Assembly (NCBI GenBank): GCA_013360445.1
Contig: JABWBP010000029.1
Span: forward strand, 1-64,000
Source: Calditrichaceae bacterium
Lineage (GTDB): Bacteria; Calditrichota; Calditrichia; RBG-13-44-9; J075
DNA: 64,000 nucleotides
Reading direction: 5' to 3'
Positions 50,627 to 59,391 of the stretch are shown here, piece by piece. Positions within the stretch are counted from its first letter, which is position 1; every line of letters starts with the position of its first letter. The notes below the pieces were generated by a model. The model saw only the letters and a list, made by a program, of their open reading frames with translations, was not told the DNA's origin and made no database searches. The position numbers were made by a program, and so were the translations under genes.

Positions 50627-51769
50627 ATGGCTCAACCGACTTTTAGAAGGGATATTGTTGCCACTCTTTTACAGCGTATTAGCCAGGAGCGGCAATTTAT
50701 CCAGGTGGTCACCGGTCTGCGCCACTATGCCAGCGCAGACCTCCCCGCCCCGCCCCAGCCGGCTTGGATCGAACAACAATGGGAATTGGCGCGATTACGC
50801 GCGACGGGCGGCCAGCCGGTAATTCTGGTGTTAGACGAGGTACAAAAAGTCTTGCGCTGGTCGGAGGTGGTGAAACGATTCTGGGACGAAGATAGTCGCG
50901 AAGGCCGCGATGTCCGGGTGGTTATTCTCGGATCGTCTGCCCTGCTAATGCAGGCCGGGCTTACCGAAAGCCTTTCCGGGCGCTTCGAAACCCTTCACGC
51001 AACTCATTGGTCATTCAAGGAATGCCAGGAATGTTTTGGATGGGAGCCGGATCAGTATATCTTTTTCGGCGGATACCCCGGGGCCGCTTTGTTAATCGAC
51101 GATGAAGAACGCTGGGCGCAATATATCCGGGATTCTTTGATCGAAACGACCGTTAGTAAAGATATTCTCCTCTTGAACCGGGTTGAAAAACCGGCGCTTT
51201 TGCGGCAGTTGTTTATGCTCGCCTGCCAGTATTCCGGGCAAATTGTGCCCTACCAGAAGCTCCTGGGACAGCTTTTGGATGCCGGCAACACCACAACCTT
51301 AGCCCATTATCAAAAATTGTTGGAGGGCGCGCGATTGATTTGGGGAATTCCCAAGTATCATGGGAGCGTAATTCGGCAAAGAGGTTCCAGCCCTAAATGG
51401 ATGGTTTTGAATACTGCGCTCATGGCAGCCGTTGGCGGGATGCGTTCTTCCGATTGGCGCAGCGACGCCGCCAGGTGGGGAAGATTAGTAGAAAGCGCGG
51501 TAGGAGCGCATCTCATCAACACTTCATTCGGCAGAGGAATCGAAGTTTTTTACTGGCGGAATCATCAAAAAGAGGTCGATTTTGTTCTCCGGGAGGGAGA
51601 CCGGCTTCTGGCCATTGAGGTAAAAAGCGGCGTATTTAAACGAAAACATCCCGGCATGGATGGTTTTATGCAAGCATTCCCCAGGGCGCGCGCCCTGTGG
51701 GTAGGCCGGGAAGGGGTGCCGGTAGAGGAATTTTTGAGCTACCCGGCTGCCCATTGGATCCGGGGATAG
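50627..51769 (+). CDS. DUF4143-type ATPase missing its P-loop
   Basis: 380 residues. Homologues open with VVTGPRQVGKTT... then HYASADLP; here the frame jumps from QFIQVVTGL straight to RHYASADLPAP, so the Walker A P-loop and about 20 residues are absent in an in-frame gap. Walker B (VILVLDEVQKVL), the sensor-like GSSALLMQAGL, and the C-terminal DUF4143/nuclease-like part (EVDFVLREGDRLLAIEVKSG, with D-EVK as in PD-(D/E)xK) remain. Without the P-loop, ATP binding is unlikely, so the gene is either degenerating or works through its C-terminal domain. Starts after GGGGAAAC. Confidence 0.85.
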   Translation: MAQPTFRRDIVATLLQRISQERQFIQVVTGLRHYASADLPAPPQPAWIEQQWELARLRATGGQPVILVLDEVQKVLRWSEVVKRFWDEDSREGRDVRVVILGSSALLMQAGLTESLSGRFETLHATHWSFKECQECFGWEPDQYIFFGGYPGAALLIDDEERWAQYIRDSLIETTVSKDILLLNRVEKPALLRQLFMLACQYSGQIVPYQKLLGQLLDAGNTTTLAHYQKLLEGARLIWGIPKYHGSVIRQRGSSPKWMVLNTALMAAVGGMRSSDWRSDAARWGRLVESAVGAHLINTSFGRGIEVFYWRNHQKEVDFVLREGDRLLAIEVKSGVFKRKHPGMDGFMQAFPRARALWVGREGVPVEEFLSYPAAHWIRG

Positions 51770-51783
51770 CCGTCCCCGCGCCG

Positions 51784-54648
51784 CTACTCCAACAACCCCA
51801 ATTCCCCGGCTTTGCGCACCGCTTCGGAGCGGCTGCGGCAGTCTAATCTATCCAGCATATTGGCGACGTGCATTTCCACGGTGCGGGCGCTGAGGAAGAG
51901 TTTGGCGGCGATCTCTTTATTGGTCAGCCCGGCGGCGATCAGCCGGGCGATTTCCACCTGCCGCCCGGTCAGCCCCCCGGCAAGGGCGCGCTGCGGGGCT
52001 TCCGGGCTGCGGCGCTCTTCCGCCGCTTCTCCCAACTGCTCAAGTTCCAGGGCTGCCAGGGAAGCGAGCTGGCGCGCGCCTAAGTTGCGGGCCAGCCGGT
52101 AGGCGCTTTTCAAATGCGCGACGCCGGTTTCCCGCTCCCCGGCCCGGATGAATGCCATCCCTCCCCGGAATTCGGACTTGAGACGCTCCACGGGAAGCTC
52201 CAATTTTTCGAATTGTCCCACGGCTTGCAAAAACTGCCGCGCCGCTTCCCCGGCGTCTCCTTGCAGCAGGGCGATCTCTCCTAAGGCGTGGGTTAAGGTG
52301 GCCAGGGCTTCGTAATTGCCGCTGACAGAGGCCATTTTGGCAAGCCCATCCACGCAGAGAGTGGTCTCTTTTTCCAGCCCCCGCGCGCCAAAAAAGGTCG
52401 CAGCGGCGCCCATCCCGGGCAGGGCGTCGTGAATGTCGCGGGTGTCGCTCCACAACCCCAGCAATTGGCGGTAATATTCATCCGCTTTGGAAGTTTCTCC
52501 TTCGTATTCTTCCAACTGCGCCAGCCCCCATAGCGTGACCAGCTGCATGGCCAGGGAGCGGTCGCGCTGCATCCGGCTGAAAGCGGTTTGCAAATGCTTT
52601 CGCGCCGGGCGGGTCTCTCCGCGATAGCTGCGAATGATTCCCAACATAGCGCCGGCAATGGTCTTTCCCCCGGCCTCGGTTTTCGGATCGTTCAGTATTT
52701 TCCGGCAAATTTCGAGGCACTGTTTCCAGTCGCCGGTGCGGAACAGAATGTAGGACATGCAGCCCAGGCAAAGCTGCGCCTGCGCTTCTTCTCCCTGGTT
52801 CTGGCAATAGTGGTAAGCGGTGGTATAGACTTCCCGGGAGGAAACATAGTCCGAGGCGTATTCCAGCGCCCCGCCCAACCGCCGGTACACCTCGGAGGCG
52901 GCGTCGGGCAGGTGATGCTGCAAGGCGATGGAAAGACCCCGGTTCACGATCTCGATGCCTTCCTGAAAATGGCCCTGCACCGCCAGCAGGTTGCCCTTTA
53001 GCCCCAGGATGCGCGCTTCCAGATCCAGGCGGGCGGCTTTTTGAGCCAGCGCCAGCGCCCGGTCGCACAGCACGAGCGCGGCGGAAAGCTGCAGCATTCC
53101 GCCGTAGCGCGCAGCCGCAGCCAGGCACTCCACCGCCGCCTCTGCGAACAAACCCGCTTCTTCGAATGCGTCTGCAGCCTCTTTTCTCGCCGCCTGGCAC
53201 TGTTCCCAGGCCCCCTGGAGGCCGTAAATGGTGGCCAGGGAGCGCAGGGAATCCCCGCGGCGGCGATGGTTTTCCGCTAACAAGGGGCTTTCTAAAACCT
53301 CCCGCAGGGCGCGCCCCGCGTCGCTTAGCTGCCCGCTGACCTGGGCGCAATGGGCCAGGCGCTCCAGGGCGTGCAGGCGCTCCTCTTCCGCCTCGCCCGC
53401 GGGCCAGATTTCCAGGGCCTGGTGGCCGGCGCGCGCCGCGTCCCGGTAGGCGTGAAGCCGGCAGAAACGCTCCGCGCAAGCAACCAGCGCCGTCCGCGCT
53501 TTGGCCGGTTCGTTGGCTTCCATCCAGTGCTCCGCGATCCGTTCCGGGGAGGCGTAGGCGGATTCTAAGTATGCGGCGATTTGACGGTTCAGCGCCCGGC
53601 GGCGCGACCAGGCGATTTCGCTGCGCACCGCTTCCCGGGTGAGCGCATGGCGAAACGCGCCCCGCCCGGTTTCGATTTCAGTGATCAAGTTGCGCTCGAA
53701 CAGCTCATCCAGCGCGGATTCCGCCCCCGTCAGCTCGACGATCAAATTAAGGTCGAATTCCATCCCGGCCACCGCAGCGACTTCGAGCTGGGCGCGGGCC
53801 GGAGCAGAAAGCGCCGCCAGGCGGAGCAAAATTGCGTCGCGGATGCTCTCCGGCACCGGAACGTCTTCCCCGGGGAGCAACTCCAGCCCGTTTTTTCCCC
53901 GTCGCAGCAGCCGCCGGGCAATCAGGGCGCTGGAAAGCTCTTCCACGAACAGCGGCACGCCCTGGGTCTGGCGGTAGATCATCTCCGCCAATTGGGGATG
54001 GGGAGGCGCGCCGAGCACCCGCTCGGTTAGAATCGCAGAGTCCGCCGGACTCAGCGGCTCTAAGTTGATTTCCCGGAGCCGGCGCCGGCGGCGCAGCTCG
54101 TTGCGCGCCCGGCGCAGGCGATGGCCGCGGGTGATTTCGTCGCTGCGGTATGCCCCTAAAATCAGCAGCGGCCGGTCTGTCAGGCGGTCGGCCAGGGCGG
54201 GGAGGAGTTCCAGGGTGGCCTCGTCGGCCCAGTGGAGGTCATCTAAAAAGATCGCGCAGGGGCCCCCGGCGGCGATGCTTGCCAGGGCGGCGCCGATGGC
54301 TTCCAGCAGGGTTTCCTTATCCGCTTCCCGGGCCGGCGGGCCTAATTCCGGCAGCAGCAGGGCCAGGTAGGGATTCAGGGAGCCGCCGTCGAAGGAAAAG
54401 CCGGGAGTTTTGCGCAGGCAGTCGCGCAGCGCCGCGGTAACCGGCCCATAGGGCGGGGTGGCTTCTTCCGCGGTTCTGCCGGTAAATACCCGCAGGCCGC
54501 CGTGGGAAAGACTTTCCTCCGCCAAGAGGGTCTTTCCCGCCCCCGCTTCCCCGGCCAGGAAGGCTATCACTCCCCTCCCCTGCTGAACGGTTTGAAAAAT
54601 TTCCTTTAGCTCGGCTAATTCGCGCTTGCGCCCGATGATGTTGGTCAT
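51784..54648 (-). CDS. Large ATP-binding LuxR-family transcriptional regulator (MalT/LAL type)
   Basis: 954 residues. N-terminal AAA/STAND NTPase: Walker A LAGEAGAGKTLLAEE (about 31-45), Walker B CAIFLDDLHWADE, then sensor and winged-helix parts. Residues about 370-880 form TPR-like repeats (ARTALVACAERFCRLHAYRD and following). The last 65 residues are a LuxR HTH (LTGRQVEIARLIAAGLTNKE, RTVEMHVANMLDRL). Regulators of this LAL type gate on a small ligand bound by the repeat region. No ligand or target is evident; a neighbour role for the accessory block at 46-50 kb is possible. The start follows AAAGGATCG. Confidence 0.93.
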   Translation of the reverse strand: MTNIIGRKRELAELKEIFQTVQQGRGVIAFLAGEAGAGKTLLAEESLSHGGLRVFTGRTAEEATPPYGPVTAALRDCLRKTPGFSFDGGSLNPYLALLLPELGPPAREADKETLLEAIGAALASIAAGGPCAIFLDDLHWADEATLELLPALADRLTDRPLLILGAYRSDEITRGHRLRRARNELRRRRRLREINLEPLSPADSAILTERVLGAPPHPQLAEMIYRQTQGVPLFVEELSSALIARRLLRRGKNGLELLPGEDVPVPESIRDAILLRLAALSAPARAQLEVAAVAGMEFDLNLIVELTGAESALDELFERNLITEIETGRGAFRHALTREAVRSEIAWSRRRALNRQIAAYLESAYASPERIAEHWMEANEPAKARTALVACAERFCRLHAYRDAARAGHQALEIWPAGEAEEERLHALERLAHCAQVSGQLSDAGRALREVLESPLLAENHRRRGDSLRSLATIYGLQGAWEQCQAARKEAADAFEEAGLFAEAAVECLAAAARYGGMLQLSAALVLCDRALALAQKAARLDLEARILGLKGNLLAVQGHFQEGIEIVNRGLSIALQHHLPDAASEVYRRLGGALEYASDYVSSREVYTTAYHYCQNQGEEAQAQLCLGCMSYILFRTGDWKQCLEICRKILNDPKTEAGGKTIAGAMLGIIRSYRGETRPARKHLQTAFSRMQRDRSLAMQLVTLWGLAQLEEYEGETSKADEYYRQLLGLWSDTRDIHDALPGMGAAATFFGARGLEKETTLCVDGLAKMASVSGNYEALATLTHALGEIALLQGDAGEAARQFLQAVGQFEKLELPVERLKSEFRGGMAFIRAGERETGVAHLKSAYRLARNLGARQLASLAALELEQLGEAAEERRSPEAPQRALAGGLTGRQVEIARLIAAGLTNKEIAAKLFLSARTVEMHVANMLDRLDCRSRSEAVRKAGELGLLE

Positions 54649-54689
54649 GGGTTTCGATCCTTTACGGGAATGTTATCCCGGCCATCCGA

Positions 54690-54729
54690 ACAAAGCTGAA
54701 GTTTTGCTCCAAAGAAGCCACTTCGTGGC
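54690..54729. repeat. Hairpins behind the subtilase gene (GTTTTGC and GCCAC)
   Basis: CAAAGCTGAAGTTTTG is an imperfect hairpin of the GTGCAAAAC family; GCCAC-TTC-GTGGC (54717-54729) is perfect. They lie between the subtilase stop and the LuxR-type regulator start and may terminate the subtilase transcript. Confidence 0.55.
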
Positions 54730-54749
54730 ACCCCGGGCATGGAATCCGC

Positions 54750-57700
54750 TCACCGGATCACCATAAATTTACCCTTCTTCTCCTCCCCGTTGAACCGCGC
54801 CAGGTAAATGTACACTCCGCTGCCGATCAAATCCCCGGCGCGGGTGCGTAAATCCCAGGCTACTCCCCCGGTTCCGGAGGTTTCTTCCAACCGCTGCAAA
54901 AACTGCCCCGAAGCGTTGAAAATGAAAATTTCGCAGCCTTGGGGCAGGTTGGCAAACATAAGGTCGTTTTGCGCCGCCTGGCCACGGTAGGGATTGGGAT
55001 AGACCAGCACCTCCGCCAGGCTCTCCGCGCTGAGAATGATCGCCAACCGGTTGGCTTTGCGGTTGTCGAGCGGAAAACCGGCCGCGTCTTTCAGATGGGT
55101 TACGGTAAGGTAGTAGGGAACCCCCAAACTGCCTAATCGGGCCTCGCTGCTGACGGAGAGATGCACCATTCGCGCGTCGCTGCTGTCGAGCCGCGCCTGG
55201 AGGATTTCCCCATCCGGCTCTAAAAAGTAGTTTTCCGGGTTCTGCGCGGAAGCGGGGTCTAATTCGCGGCTGAATTTCAGGCGCAGGGAGCGTTGGCCGG
55301 GGAAATTTACGGATTGCAGATAAAAGGGTTCGCCGGCGGGGAGGTATTCAAATGAAACCAGCAAGGGCTGGTCAGGCAGCGGGGTACCCTGGAGATCGCT
55401 CAGCCCGTCCATTTCCAGGTGGTTCACCCCGGGGGAAAATTCTTCCAAAAAGGAGAGCAGCGCTTCCCGGCGGTTTTCTCCCCGGATGGCGCTGGCGGGG
55501 CGGCGGCTCTCGCCGGTTTGGCCCCCGGCGGACATCAGCAGGCGATAATTTTCCGTGCTGAAGGCGGCGTCGGACATCGCCTCGTTGAAGCGCAGGCGCA
55601 CCTGGCGGGCGGTGAGCGTTTCCGCGCCCAGGAGAACCGGCGGCGCATTGGGCTGCGCGGAAGCGGGGCTGCTGAAACCGCTTTCCGGCTCCGGGAAGCT
55701 GAAATCCACCCGGGTGACCGCGTAGGTGTAAAGCGTGTCGGGATGCACCAGGGAATCCACAAAAAACGGGGATTGAGTGGAGTCGCGCAGGGCAAAAGCG
55801 CCCGCCGGAGTGCTCTTGCGATAAATGTTGTAGTAATTCGAGCCGGTATTTTCCCGCCAGGCCAGGCGAATCGTGGCCGTATCCAGCGGAACCGCCTGAA
55901 GCAGGAGCGGCGGAGAGGGGCGATTGGGGTTGGCGTTTGCTTCGAAGCGCAGGATTCCCGCGTCGGTATTCATCAACACCTCCGGCAGGCCGTTGCGGTC
56001 GAAATCCTCCGCCAGCGCCAGGTTGCTGTTGAGGCCCTCGCGATACCAGGCGACCGAGAATTTACCCTCCTCGAATTTCAGCACGTAAGCGTCCGGGAAG
56101 GGGGTAAAAATGATCTCGCTGCGCCCGTCGCCGTCCAAATCCGCCGCGCTCAGCCCGTTATGAATCCCCGGCTGCACCGTTACCCCGTGCACGTTCTGCT
56201 GCCCGATCATTTCAAAAGTATTGTTCCCGGCGGATTTCCATACCGTCACTGCCCAGAATTTGGTGTTCACGTTGGATTCCCGCAGCACCTCCGGCAGGTT
56301 GCGCACCGCGCTGATCAGCTCCTGCTGCCCGTCGCCGTCCAGGTCCGCGGCTTGCAGCAGGCTGTTGCCGCCCCGCCCGGGCAGCCGGGTGGACCAGGTG
56401 AACTGGTACTGGCCGTTCCCGTCCTCTTCATATATATAAAGGTCGCCGTCGGCATCTTCCACGGCGATTTCCCGCCGCCCGTCGCCGTCGAAATCTTCCA
56501 CCACCGCCCAGGGCACCCCGAACTGGTTGTTGCCGGGGGTGACCTCGCCAGGCAGCATTTGCCGCAGGGTAAGCCGGTGATCCGGATCGATGTCAAAAAT
56601 GCGCCAGCGCCCGAAATTCAGCGCCAGCAGCTCCGGCTCGGGATCATTATCCAGGTTGATCAGGCGGCTGGCCCAGAAATTGGCGGTATCCTGCCAGACC
56701 ACGGCGTTGGGGAACTCCCCCGGGGCATTGCCGCCCAACAGCAGGGAGTTGGCTCCATAGCCGCCCAACAGTTCCAGCCCTCCGCCGGGGTGAATTTTGG
56801 CGGCGTCGCGGGGGATCAGGGGGAAACCGGTCAGTTGCCGCGCCGCCCACTGGCCGTTGAGATATTCCCAGGCTTGCAGGGGACCGAATTGGCTTCCGCC
56901 GAGCAATTCCGAGATCACGAACTCCGGGCGCTGGTTTTCATTGAAATCGGCGCCGAAGGGCATGAAAAAGCCGCTCACCGGAAGCTGCTCTTTTTCGACG
57001 AGCAGGGTCTGCGGCGGGAGGGATTCGGCAAGATTCAGTTGGTAATACTGCCCCTCGTTGTCATAGATCACCTCCAGCCCGGCGGAATTGCGCAGGTGCA
57101 GGTAAAATTCGATCTCCCCGCTGATGTCTTCCTGGGAGAGGATGAAATTGTGCTCATCCTGGAAATATTGGGAGATTTTGGAAAAGAAAGGCTGCGTATT
57201 GCGTATTCCGGATTCCGGATGGAGGATGGGCTGAGAGTGTTGGGAGCTTTTCGATAAAGTAAATGTGCGCTCGCCGGCGTTGCGGTAAAAAAGGGTAGCC
57301 ACGGTGGGGTCGTCAGTTCGGAAGCGGATCAGGAAGCCGTTTTGCGGGCCGATGAGCATGGCGGCGGCATCCAGCCCGCTGAGCGCCGGGGGGGTGTGGT
57401 CGAGGGCGAAAATGGTTTTATGAACCACGTCGTTCAACCCGTGCTGTTTGAGGCGCAGTTCCAGGGTGTAGGTGGTATCGGGCAGCCCGGCAAGGTTCCA
57501 GACCGTTAGCGTATCTTGCAGCGCCTGCACGCCGAAGACCTCCGTGATGGGGGTCCAGTGGAAGGGGTTCTCCCCGGTTCCGTAGGCGAGGGAATAAGAA
57601 ATCAGCCGGGGGCCAAACACCGTTCCGATGACGGCGATTTCATCGTGCGCAGCGCCGCTGCCGGTGGCGGGCGCGCTAATCTCCGCGTAGCCCTGCTCGC

Positions 57701-59048
57701 CGATGGTCAGACTGCGTTCCAGGTCAACCAGTCCGTGCCCGTAAAAAGGATCCCACCCGAAATAGCCTGAGTCGCGGCAGCCGGCGTAGAGCGCCCCTTT
57801 GGCCTGCTCGGGAGTGTAATCGGGATAGTGGGAGAGGATCAGCGCCAGCGCCGCGCAGACCACCGGCGCGGAAAAAGAGGTGCCGTTGTTGATTCCGTAA
57901 GCGTCGCCGATCTGGGTGGAGAACACCTCCACGCCCGGCGCGACCAGGTTGATCTTGCTGCCGTAGTTGGAAAATCCCGCCAGCTTGTTGGCGGAATCCG
58001 TGGCTCCCACGGAGATGGTTTCATCGAAGGCCGCGGGGTAATTGAGGGAAGCGCTGCCGCTGTTGCCGGCGGAGGCGACGAAGATCACCCCCTGGCTAAC
58101 CCCGTATTGAATGGCGTCGCGCAGCAGGTAGGAGACCGCGTTATCCCCGAAGCTCATGTTTACCACTTTGCAGCCGTTGTCAATGGCGTAGAGGATCGCT
58201 TCCGCCACGTCGTCTTCCTCTAAGAAGCCGGAAGCGGTTCCGGCGCGCAGGGCCATCACCCGCGCGCCCGGCGCCGCCCCGCTAACGCCGATGTTGTTAT
58301 TCTGCCGCGCGGCAATGATACCCGCCACCGGGGTGCCGTGCCCGCTGCCGAATTCGTCCATGGGATCGTTATCCGGCTCCAGGTAGTCGCCCTGGTCGGG
58401 AAAATTGGGCGCGTCGGTGAAGTCCCAGCCGATCACGTCGTCGATGTAGCCGTTGCCGTCGTCATCAATGCCGTCGAGGTCCAGGGAGTCGAGAACGCCG
58501 TTGGCGTTGAGATCTTCCGGGTCGTTGATCCACAATTGTCCTTGCAAATCTTCATGGAGATAATCGACGCCGGTGTCGATCACCCCCACGATGACCGACG
58601 CCTGCCCGGTCTCGATGTCCCAGGCCGCCGGGGCGTTGACGTTGCGCAGATGCCATTGCTCGGAAAAGAGCGGATCGTTGATTTCCGCGGAGACGCGATA
58701 GGCGCGGTTGGGTTCGGCGTAGATGACCCCGGGCAGGGCGTTCAATTTTTGAATGACCGATTCCGTTTCTGAAGCGGAATCGAACCGCCAGCGCTGCACG
58801 TTTTGCAGCGGTTCCGGCAGGGGGGTGCGGCGGGGCGCGCCGAACAAGTTAGCGATCTCTTTCGGGGGATGTTGATCCAAAATTTGCTGAAGGCTGGCGT
58901 CGCTGCTGAGGTAGGGTTGCGGAGAGCCTTTTTGCGCCGGCGCGAGGGAGATTTGGGGGGCGAGGTGCACGATCAACTCTTGCGCCGGCGACCCGCCGCT
59001 GCATATCAGCAGGAGGGAAACAATTATCAATCGAATATTGGTGTTCAA
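54750..59048 (-). CDS. Secreted subtilisin-like (S8) peptidase with type-A sorting domain
   Basis: 1432 residues from a TTG start after AGGAAGATAAGC. A signal peptide (LIIVSLLLICSGGSPAQ) and an inhibitor-like prodomain lead into the S8 domain (about 130-450): Asp158 in VGVIDTGVDY, His237 in GSGHGTPVAG, Asn in the GNSGSAS region and Ser391 in GTSFSAP. A large beta-rich middle region contains FG-GAP/VCBS-like repeats (VEDFDGDGRREIAVEDADGD, LQAADLDGDGQQELISA), then fibronectin-like domains and a GVYIYLARFNGEEKKGKFMV sorting end. Secreted protease, probably surface-attached. At about residues 604-620 the frame contains an intergenic repeat sequence. Confidence 0.93.
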   Translation of the reverse strand: MNTNIRLIIVSLLLICSGGSPAQELIVHLAPQISLAPAQKGSPQPYLSSDASLQQILDQHPPKEIANLFGAPRRTPLPEPLQNVQRWRFDSASETESVIQKLNALPGVIYAEPNRAYRVSAEINDPLFSEQWHLRNVNAPAAWDIETGQASVIVGVIDTGVDYLHEDLQGQLWINDPEDLNANGVLDSLDLDGIDDDGNGYIDDVIGWDFTDAPNFPDQGDYLEPDNDPMDEFGSGHGTPVAGIIAARQNNNIGVSGAAPGARVMALRAGTASGFLEEDDVAEAILYAIDNGCKVVNMSFGDNAVSYLLRDAIQYGVSQGVIFVASAGNSGSASLNYPAAFDETISVGATDSANKLAGFSNYGSKINLVAPGVEVFSTQIGDAYGINNGTSFSAPVVCAALALILSHYPDYTPEQAKGALYAGCRDSGYFGWDPFYGHGLVDLERSLTIGEQGYAEISAPATGSGAAHDEIAVIGTVFGPRLISYSLAYGTGENPFHWTPITEVFGVQALQDTLTVWNLAGLPDTTYTLELRLKQHGLNDVVHKTIFALDHTPPALSGLDAAAMLIGPQNGFLIRFRTDDPTVATLFYRNAGERTFTLSKSSQHSQPILHPESGIRNTQPFFSKISQYFQDEHNFILSQEDISGEIEFYLHLRNSAGLEVIYDNEGQYYQLNLAESLPPQTLLVEKEQLPVSGFFMPFGADFNENQRPEFVISELLGGSQFGPLQAWEYLNGQWAARQLTGFPLIPRDAAKIHPGGGLELLGGYGANSLLLGGNAPGEFPNAVVWQDTANFWASRLINLDNDPEPELLALNFGRWRIFDIDPDHRLTLRQMLPGEVTPGNNQFGVPWAVVEDFDGDGRREIAVEDADGDLYIYEEDGNGQYQFTWSTRLPGRGGNSLLQAADLDGDGQQELISAVRNLPEVLRESNVNTKFWAVTVWKSAGNNTFEMIGQQNVHGVTVQPGIHNGLSAADLDGDGRSEIIFTPFPDAYVLKFEEGKFSVAWYREGLNSNLALAEDFDRNGLPEVLMNTDAGILRFEANANPNRPSPPLLLQAVPLDTATIRLAWRENTGSNYYNIYRKSTPAGAFALRDSTQSPFFVDSLVHPDTLYTYAVTRVDFSFPEPESGFSSPASAQPNAPPVLLGAETLTARQVRLRFNEAMSDAAFSTENYRLLMSAGGQTGESRRPASAIRGENRREALLSFLEEFSPGVNHLEMDGLSDLQGTPLPDQPLLVSFEYLPAGEPFYLQSVNFPGQRSLRLKFSRELDPASAQNPENYFLEPDGEILQARLDSSDARMVHLSVSSEARLGSLGVPYYLTVTHLKDAAGFPLDNRKANRLAIILSAESLAEVLVYPNPYRGQAAQNDLMFANLPQGCEIFIFNASGQFLQRLEETSGTGGVAWDLRTRAGDLIGSGVYIYLARFNGEEKKGKFMVIR

Positions 59049-59391
59049 GCTTATCTTCCTTTATCACCCGAAAATCAATTTCGGCGTCGAAATAAGACCT
59101 CAAAGGTTTTGAAAACCTTTGAGGTCTTTGGGAAAGATATATCGGCGCCGGATAAAGACCTCAAGGGTTTCGGAAACCTTTGAGGTCTTTGGACCACGTA
59201 GATAATCGGCTCCATCGTTTGCTACCTGAGCCTGAGAATGCCAATATAACATCCGGAATCCCCTGCTGCAAAGCGGCGATGAGATTAGGCAACGGTGAAG
59301 AGTAATTCACAGCTGCCCACCTCCTGAAAAACTTTTGAAAATCCCTGCCAATTCACTACATTCTCCACTCATTTGCATTAAAGGAGGCGCA
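59049..59391. other. Intergenic region with two palindromes
   Basis: No gene in this 343-base gap between the divergent subtilase and acylase genes. Copies 3 and 4 of the GACCTCAAAGG palindrome are at 59096-59126 and 59157-59187, 30 bases apart, upstream of the subtilase start. The rest is unremarkable. Confidence 0.6.
59096..59187. repeat. GACCTCAAAGG palindrome, copies 3 and 4
   Basis: GACCTCAAAGGTTTT-G-AAAACCTTTGAGGTC (59096-59126) and a variant with GGGTTTCGGAAACC centre (59157-59187). Both occur in a promoter region rather than at a gene end. Confidence 0.8.
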
